From Paenibacillus sp. FSL M7-0420 (GTDB lineage Bacteria > Bacillota > Bacilli > Paenibacillales > Paenibacillaceae), in NCBI RefSeq assembly GCF_038002345.1, contig NZ_JBBOCJ010000001.1, positions 4,216,001 through 4,280,000 of the forward strand: a stretch of 64,000 nt of DNA, in the 5' to 3' direction. Position numbers and translations under genes: made by a program. This document shows positions 58,733-64,000 of this stretch, one piece after another. Each line of letters starts with the position of its first letter. The first letter of the stretch is position 1. A model generated the notes under the pieces. That model made no database searches. It saw only the letters and a list, made by a program, of their open reading frames with translations, and had not been told where the DNA came from.

Positions 58733-60289
58733 CTAGAAGACTTTGGTCGTCCATGATTCGCAGTTCCAGGTATCGGTCACGATATCACGGTAGAATTCAG
58801 GCTCATGCGAGATCAGCAGAATGCTGCCCTTATACGCTTTGAGCGCACGCTGCAATTCTTCCTTCGCATCGACATCGAGATGGTTGGTAGGCTCATCGAG
58901 TACCAGCAGATTGCTCTCCCGGTTAATCAGCTTGCACAGACGTACCTTGGCCTTCTCGCCGCCGCTCAAGACAGCGATTTTGCTCTCAATATGCTTGGTG
59001 GTCAGGCCGCATTTCGCCAGTGCTGCACGAATCTCGAATTGGGAGTAGGAAGGGAATTCGTTCCAGATCTCCTCAATACAGGTGTTATAATTGGATTCCT
59101 TCATTTCCTGCTCGAAATACCCGATCTCCAGCAGATCGCCAAGCCGGGCTGTGCCCGAGATAGGCTGGATCTGGCCGAGAATACTGCGCAGCAGCGTGGT
59201 TTTACCGATACCGTTCGCACCGACGAGAGCAATCTTCTGACCCCGCTCCATGCTCAGGTCCAGCGGACGCGACAATGGGGAATCATACCCGATTACCAGA
59301 TCCTTGGTCTCAAAAACCATTTTGCCGGAGGTCCGCCCCTGCTTGAAGTTGAATTGCGGCTTCGGCTTCTCCTTGGCAATCTCGATGACCTCCATCTTAT
59401 CCAGCTTCTTCTGGCGGGACATTGCCATGTTGCGGGTCGCTACGCTCGCCTTGTTGCGTGCTACGAAGTCCTTCAGATCGGCAATCTCCTGCTGCTGGCG
59501 CTTGAACGCGGATTCCAGCTGTGACTTCTTCGCTTCATACACCTGCTGGAAATATTCATAATCGCCCACGTAACGCGACAGCGACTGGTTCTCCATATGG
59601 TAGATCAGGTTGATCACGCTATTCAGGAACGGAATGTCATGCGAGATCAGAATGAAGGCATTCTCATAATCCAGCAGATAACGCTTCAGCCAGTTGATAT
59701 GCTGTTCATCCAGATAGTTCGTAGGCTCATCGAGCAGCAGAATGTCCGGCTTCTCCAGCAGCAGCTTCGCCAGCAGCACCTTGGTCCGCTGACCGCCGCT
59801 GAGGTCGTTGACATCCTTGTCCAGACCGATATCGGTCAGACCGAGGCCGCGTGCGGTTTCATCGATTTTGGCATCGATCATATAGAAGTCCTGGCTGGTC
59901 AGCATGTCCTGAATCGTTCCGACATCCTCCAGCAGCTGCTCCAGCTCTTCAGGGGTCACATCCCCCATCTTGCCGTACATGTCGTTCATCTCCTGTTCCA
60001 TATCGAACAGGTATTGGAAGGCCCCGCGCAGCACATCCCGGATGGATTGCCCATGCTGAAGCACCGCATGCTGATCCAGATAACCGGCGCGCATCCGCTT
60101 CGCCCATTCCACCTTGCCTTCGTCCGGTTGCAGCTTACCGGTAATGATATTCATGAAGGTGGATTTACCTTCACCATTGGCACCAATCAGACCAATATGC
60201 TCGCCCTTCAGCAGACGGAAAGAGACATCTGTGAAGATGGCCCGGTCGCCGAAGCCGTGACTTAGCTTTTCTACATTTAATATGCTCAT
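58733..60289 (-). CDS. ABC-F family ATPase
   Basis: A 518-residue soluble protein with two ABC domains and no membrane segment. Domain 1: Walker A LIGANGEGKSTFMN, signature LSGGQRTKVLLAK, Walker B LLLDEPTNYLD. The P-site tRNA-interaction linker (residues ~245-320) is a charged coiled coil. Domain 2: Walker A LVGANGIGKTTLL, signature LSGGEKAKVRLCK, Walker B LVLDEPTNHLD. Size and linker match the YkpA/YbiT-type translation factors rather than antibiotic-resistance members, though that cannot be settled by eye. Confidence 0.88.
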   Translation of the reverse strand: MSILNVEKLSHGFGDRAIFTDVSFRLLKGEHIGLIGANGEGKSTFMNIITGKLQPDEGKVEWAKRMRAGYLDQHAVLQHGQSIRDVLRGAFQYLFDMEQEMNDMYGKMGDVTPEELEQLLEDVGTIQDMLTSQDFYMIDAKIDETARGLGLTDIGLDKDVNDLSGGQRTKVLLAKLLLEKPDILLLDEPTNYLDEQHINWLKRYLLDYENAFILISHDIPFLNSVINLIYHMENQSLSRYVGDYEYFQQVYEAKKSQLESAFKRQQQEIADLKDFVARNKASVATRNMAMSRQKKLDKMEVIEIAKEKPKPQFNFKQGRTSGKMVFETKDLVIGYDSPLSRPLDLSMERGQKIALVGANGIGKTTLLRSILGQIQPISGTARLGDLLEIGYFEQEMKESNYNTCIEEIWNEFPSYSQFEIRAALAKCGLTTKHIESKIAVLSGGEKAKVRLCKLINRESNLLVLDEPTNHLDVDAKEELQRALKAYKGSILLISHEPEFYRDIVTDTWNCESWTTKVF

Positions 60290-60447
60290 GAAGTTACACC
60301 TTTTCCTTTATTCTATATTCTCGTCATATTATAAAGGCTAACGCGCCACAACTCCAGAAGGTTTATGAAAAAAGCGGAAAACAGTTACATAGAGTCCTTT
60401 CCGGTAGAGCTATTTCATAGTCATTAAAAATCGTTCACCATCCTGAT

Positions 60448-60603
60448 TTATCCATATATTTTTTGCACTGCGATTTTATGGAAGTCGAGTTTCTTATAGA
60501 CATGCCGTGCTCTAATATTCTTAAGATTGGTGTCGAGTACAATCTTGGGGATTCCCTGAGTTTTAATAAATAGCGAATCAGTATCCCCAAAAACTGCGCC
60601 ACT
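60448..60603 (-). pseudogene. C-terminal remnant of a GNAT acetyltransferase
   Basis: The minus strand encodes GDTDSLFIKTQGIPKIVLDT, NLKNIRARHVYKKLDF and a short end to TAA at 60448-60450. LDTNLKN-x-RA-x-HVY-x-KL-x-F is the conserved C-terminal part of a GNAT family. Nothing upstream in frame resembles the rest of the domain, so it is a decayed fragment. The other parts of the 700-base gap 60290-61024 show no gene. Confidence 0.7.
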
Positions 60604-60845
60604 TTATTCAGTTAAAGAAACCCATAAATCTTGACACCCATCTCTGCCACATCTTCTGAATTGTGCTGAAGGTTAGTTGGAAGACTATTTTCAACCTATT
60701 AGTTAATAACTCTAACGACTCACTACTCCTGCTTAATAGTAATTGCATAGCTATAACCTGTCCTATTATTTATGCATTAGATGTAAGCATATCTAAATGG
60801 AAAGGAAAAACAAAAATACTTTTATAGATATAAATATATTATTGA

Positions 60846-60875
60846 TTGACATCTATAGTATAATAATGGTATTTT
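60846..60875 (+). promoter_or_regulatory. Possible promoter of the secreted-protein gene
   Basis: TTGACA (60846-60851) is followed after 18 bases by TATTTT (60870-60875). A separate perfect TATAAT at 60859-60864 lies only seven bases after TTGACA and would need another -35. The transcript would have a leader of about 140 bases. Confidence 0.4.
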
Positions 60876-61024
60876 TATTGATGTAAGGTGTTTATATTTT
60901 CTATATTATTATTTATATTACCAATTTTCCCGAAAGTAGGTGGTTTATCAATTTAGTTAGATTCAAATTAAAAGTTAGTCTTGTCCACAAAAAATTGATA
61001 CAAAGAGAAAGGGTGCAGTTGATA

Positions 61025-61663
61025 ATGAATAATTCAATAAAAAGAGGAAATGCTCCAGTTACTAAAAAAATCTTATCGGTACTAATGGCATGTTCTTTAT
61101 GTTTCGGACTAAGTTCTACAGCCCTTGCTTCCTCAGAATATAATGACACTATTACAATTAACGAAGATGGCGCAGTAGAAACATATATCGGTAATTATGC
61201 AACCAAAAGTATTATTACATCTGAGCTAGACGACACTCTTGCAAATGACTTAAGTGTAGATAAGATTTCTCCACAAGCTACATATTCTATCTCTAATATT
61301 AGTCAACCAAGCAGATGGAATTTATTTTCACCTGTCTCAAGTTATGTAGCTTATCCTCTCTCCGTTTCAGCCGCACAGGGAATTACAACAACTGTTAACG
61401 CCTCTGTTACAGGCGGTGGAGGAGTAGATATAAAGTTCTTGAAGGCTAACATTGCAGCAACCATTGGTGCAAGTGTGGCATTTACAACAACCCAAACCAT
61501 TAGTTATCCCAATTCTACTCCAGGTACCAAAGGAAGAATCGTCTTAAGATATTCGCAAAATCAATATACGTATACTATCACTAAGTTAGGCGTAAAATAC
61601 CCAGGTAGCGCTTTCACACAAGCGTACGATGAGTATTACGCTTTACAAACCGTATCACTTTAA
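61025..61663 (+). CDS. Secreted beta-rich protein of unknown function
   Basis: A 212-residue exported protein starting MNNSIKRGNAPVTKKILSVL; ATG 61025 is chosen over an upstream in-frame ATG because AAGGG lies before it and the signal peptide then has normal length (cleavage near STALAS). The mature protein has an acidic pro-like region (about 35-75), then a Ser/Thr/Val-rich beta domain: SYVAYPLSVSAAQGITTTVN, a Gly run GGGG, and ATIGASVAFTTTQTISYPNS. Alternating small polar and hydrophobic residues recall amphipathic hairpins of pore-forming or fibrous proteins, but I know no homologue. Followed by a strong terminator. AT-rich coding differs from the genes before 60 kb. Confidence 0.7.
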   Translation: MNNSIKRGNAPVTKKILSVLMACSLCFGLSSTALASSEYNDTITINEDGAVETYIGNYATKSIITSELDDTLANDLSVDKISPQATYSISNISQPSRWNLFSPVSSYVAYPLSVSAAQGITTTVNASVTGGGGVDIKFLKANIAATIGASVAFTTTQTISYPNSTPGTKGRIVLRYSQNQYTYTITKLGVKYPGSAFTQAYDEYYALQTVSL

Positions 61664-61714
61664 TTAATTTATGATGATTAATTGTTACAAAAAGTAGAAT
61701 TAAGTAATGAATTA

Positions 61715-61755
61715 AAAATGAGAGTGAATACTTACTATTCACTCTCATTTTGTAT
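61715..61755 (+). terminator. Strong rho-independent terminator
   Basis: AAAATGAGAGTGAATA and TATTCACTCTCATTTT form a perfect 16-pair stem with a 5-base loop, followed by TGTATT, 51 bases after the secreted-protein stop. Confidence 0.88.
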
Positions 61756-61781
61756 TACTACTAGAAGGGTTGCGGAAATAT

Positions 61782-62648
61782 ATGAGGAAGTCTGCAATTA
61801 TTATACTTATATTCTTTATCACATTGATATCAGGATGTGAGAATAACAACACAGAGATATTAACGAAAAAGTTAGATTTTAACCAAGCTATCGGAGTATA
61901 TACTATTGATCTAGAGCATTCGAAGGACATGACTCCTTCAATTTTATTGGTTGGGAAAACAAACAAATTGAGAAATGATGAGCTTAACGAATTAAATAAT
62001 CAAAACACTTCAATAACCTTATTAAATGAAAAAAAAGAATCCATAAAATTCAATACAGAAAATATAAAATGGCAAATTTATGATCCTAAATTGTTAGAAG
62101 AAGGATTTTCTGTAAGACTAGTTTCTAACAATATATTAGATTTAAAAGAATCATTACTTAATAAAGTTTTAATTGAACACAGAGATAATAAAAAAATAAA
62201 AAAGAATATCAATCCAATTTATTTACAATTTTATTCTGGCAAGCAAAACGGTCTCTCTATAATGGAATCACCATTTGCACCCAAAAACAAAATAGAAATA
62301 GGAAAGGAATACTCTTACGCATATAAAATTTTAGATTCTAATAAAATTATAACTAATGATATTCGATCAGAAATTATTTATCCTGATGAAGCAAGAGAAT
62401 TTATTGAGATTATTAATGTTAATGTTACTCGTGATGAATATTCAGAGGATCAAATTAAAGAGGAATTTAAAGATAGTGTAGATGAAAAAAAATTAGAAAA
62501 TATTGCAGTCTATGAAGTTCTATGTACATATATTATTAAGAAACGAGGAAATATTGTTTTCCAACCAGAAATCAAGCTCTTTTTTGATCAAAAAGAACAG
62601 AGTTTGGCCCCTTTTGAACCAATTTGTTTTTTTAATTTTAATGAATAA
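61782..62648 (+). CDS. Putative lipoprotein
   Basis: A 288-residue exported protein with lipobox LISGC near residue 19 (signal MRKSAIIILIFFITLISGC). I use ATG 61782; TTG 61770 in the same frame is possible but sits on the GAAGGG site. The mature protein is Lys/Asn-rich and predicted mixed alpha/beta with no motif I recognise. The codon use and AT content match the next lipoprotein, which begins 31 bases after its stop. Both may be envelope components linked to the secreted protein upstream. Confidence 0.72.
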   Translation: MRKSAIIILIFFITLISGCENNNTEILTKKLDFNQAIGVYTIDLEHSKDMTPSILLVGKTNKLRNDELNELNNQNTSITLLNEKKESIKFNTENIKWQIYDPKLLEEGFSVRLVSNNILDLKESLLNKVLIEHRDNKKIKKNINPIYLQFYSGKQNGLSIMESPFAPKNKIEIGKEYSYAYKILDSNKIITNDIRSEIIYPDEAREFIEIINVNVTRDEYSEDQIKEEFKDSVDEKKLENIAVYEVLCTYIIKKRGNIVFQPEIKLFFDQKEQSLAPFEPICFFNFNE

Positions 62649-62679
62649 TCAAAATAAAATAAAATTGGAGAAGATAAAT

Positions 62680-63102
62680 ATGTCATTTATTAAGAAGTTT
62701 TCTATAATTTTAATATCTTTAACATTGTTTTCAGGGTGTGAAGGTAAAAACTCTGATTCACCAAATAATAAAACTTTAAATGATGAAGAGTATAATTTGA
62801 CAATTACTAATAACAGCCCATTATTTTTGAAAAGTGTAGTTGTGACTGTAGATGAAAAAGACGACACACACATTAATTCTCAAATTGATAGTAATATTAA
62901 TGTTGGTGAAGTCGCAAAGTTCAGGATCAAGAATGGGAATCATAATTTCAAGATCACACTCAATCCGAAAAAGAACTACTCCGTAAGTAAAGAAGTCAGT
63001 GATAAATTCGAACAAGGTAAAGTAATCAATTATCAAGTAGAAATCGATAGAAATGAAGTCACAATTAATAAACAAACCGACAATGGGACATCTGGAGAGT
63101 AA
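62680..63102 (+). CDS. Putative small lipoprotein
   Basis: A 140-residue exported protein starting MSFIKKFSIILISLTLFSGC, with lipobox FSGC and Cys20 as acceptor. ATG 62680 follows TTGGAGAAG. The mature domain resembles a small beta sandwich (YNLTITNNSPLFLKSVVVTV, EVAKFRIKNGNHNFKITLNP), a shape seen in many DUF lipoproteins. Function unknown. It is the second of a two-lipoprotein unit. Confidence 0.72.
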   Translation: MSFIKKFSIILISLTLFSGCEGKNSDSPNNKTLNDEEYNLTITNNSPLFLKSVVVTVDEKDDTHINSQIDSNINVGEVAKFRIKNGNHNFKITLNPKKNYSVSKEVSDKFEQGKVINYQVEIDRNEVTINKQTDNGTSGE

Positions 63103-63123
63103 CCCAAGTTAGCGGAGGTAAGA

Positions 63124-63642
63124 ATGTTAGAATTTAAGGAAATAGGAATCAGTGCAGTTAAATACGCACTCCTGAATTTTGTTCTGGTCATAACAAACTT
63201 ATTGTTATATGCTTCAGGACCAAATGGGGGCGGAACCGGGGACCGGGAGGAAGGGCTGATGTTCTATCAGATGTACTTGATCTGCCTGATTGCGGGATTT
63301 GCCATCTAAGGGGTATGGTCCATTACAGCAGGTAGATATGAGAAAAAAACAAGAGGTCTAACTGCTATTCCTGTGTTATTATCCTCAGTTTTTATCACCA
63401 GTGTATTAATTTATGCTAACCGTAGGTACAAGAACCTGTATGATGGCGAGTTTGTGAATGACGCAGGGTCCAAGGTCCTGACACTCTACGCCGACACTTC
63501 CCTGTACCTCGTGTACTTCCTTCTGCTCTTCGCTGTTTGCATCAGCGTGCTTGGAATTGTTAAGCGGAACAAATTATCTATACTGGGGCTGCTGCTGAAT
63601 CTATCGCTGCTAATACTCATAAACCTAATACAATTTGTATAA
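63124..63642 (+). pseudogene. Membrane protein gene interrupted by one in-frame TAA
   Basis: The frame starts at ATG 63124 with AGCGGAGG upstream and encodes a hydrophobic protein. At 63307-63309 it meets TAA after LICLIAGFAI, then continues in the same frame without other stops as GVWSITAGRYEKKTRGLTAI, several more helices (YLVYFLLLFAVCISVLGIVK, LLNLSLLILINL) to 63642. Joined, it is a 172-residue protein with about five helices. One base change would restore it. Downstream translation has no obvious restart. Confidence 0.78.
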
Positions 63643-63722
63643 AACAATACTCTCCATTCTCGCAGAAATCATGGCATGCTACGATGAAGCTATGATGATC
63701 CGGAGTCAAGGAGGTGTACAAA

Positions 63723-64000
63723 ATGTATATGGAACAAGGAAACTTGATCATACGGGAAGCAACTATGGCCGATACAGAGCTGTTATGCAACTGGTGGAAC
63801 GACGGAGAAGTCATGGCGCATGCCGGATTTCCTGAGGGCTTAGGAATCACTGAACAAGAGGTGTTAATCCAATTGCAGACCGGGACAGATTCTGAACGTA
63901 AAGGACGTCTGATTCTGGAAATCGATGGTACTCCTGCAGGAGAAATGAGCTACAGTGCGGTTTCTGGACATGTGGCGGAGATTGGTATCAAAATCTGTGA
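63723..64000 (+). CDS. GNAT acetyltransferase, cut by window edge
   Basis: ATG 63723 has CAAGGAGGTG nine bases upstream. The 92 residues visible begin MYMEQGNLIIREATMADTEL and continue CNWWNDGEVMAHAGFPEGLG and IDGTPAGEMSYSAVSGHVAE, a RimJ/RimL-type GNAT N-terminal half. The acetyl-CoA motif would lie beyond the window edge. Confidence 0.82.
   Translation, partial: MYMEQGNLIIREATMADTELLCNWWNDGEVMAHAGFPEGLGITEQEVLIQLQTGTDSERKGRLILEIDGTPAGEMSYSAVSGHVAEIGIKIC

Noticed and set aside
58805..59524. 239-codon open frame on the plus strand
   Set aside because: Antisense shadow of the ABC-F gene, which has all ATPase motifs.
60859..60864. Perfect TATAAT as main promoter with the adjacent TTGACA
   Set aside because: The two boxes are only seven bases apart, so they cannot form one promoter; kept only as a note in the promoter entry.

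Overview
The window looks like a chromosomal segment of a low-to-mid GC Gram-positive soil bacterium, most probably Paenibacillus or a close relative. The reasons are strong AGGAGG-type ribosome binding sites with ATG, GTG and TTG starts, lipoprotein and Sec signals of Firmicute type, a MurQ/MurP/MupG cell-wall recycling operon, a BlaI/BlaR1-like pair, and large modular secreted GH5 and GH26 glycosidases with CBM3 and X2 modules. I saw no rRNA, tRNA, CRISPR array or complete insertion sequence.

Layout. 1-7.2 kb: an edge-truncated gene, a methyltransferase, a lipoprotein, a serine hydrolase/lipoprotein/phosphoesterase operon, a membrane M28-like protein and MazG. 7.2-12.5 kb: debris of two VOC genes, one of them abutted by a visibly AT-rich 1514-codon gene with a PD-(D/E)xK nuclease head, a STAND-type ATPase core and a long helical tail (probable stand-alone antiviral sensor). 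12.5-24.2 kb: an MTA/SAH-deaminase-like gene divergent from a MerR-methyltransferase fusion across a classical MerR promoter, then SDR, AraC, secreted serine protease, TetR plus oxidoreductase, CPBP protease, a double-headed MerR gene broken by one TGA, and an alpha/beta hydrolase. 24.2-28.7 kb: four 52-bp hairpin repeats, then GH5 and GH26 glycosidases. 29-31.7 kb: BlaI repressor and M56 sensor with two operators.

31.7-38.6 kb is the most interesting block: an operon pqqD-like RRE, radical SAM/SPASM maturase, a 48-residue Cys-rich peptide gene and two coupled ABC exporters, divergent from a LytTR response regulator and a soluble AgrC-like kinase. This reads as a complete regulated RiPP cluster; the peptide carries four regularly spaced [FY]-x-Cys motifs.

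38.6-64 kb: MFS/LysR divergon, Rpn nuclease, MurNAc recycling operon (murQ-murP-mupG-murR) with a palindromic operator, decayed WYL regulator, PucR regulator divergent from an acetoacetate-decarboxylase/SDR pair, a run of small housekeeping enzymes, a lone PTS IIC with an unknown partner, an ABC-F protein, and finally an AT-rich tail with a secreted protein, two lipoproteins, a membrane gene interrupted by one stop codon and an edge-truncated GNAT. Gene decay is frequent: at least eight broken or truncated genes are recorded. Coordinates, motifs and translations were read by eye; family names rest on recognition, not on database searches.
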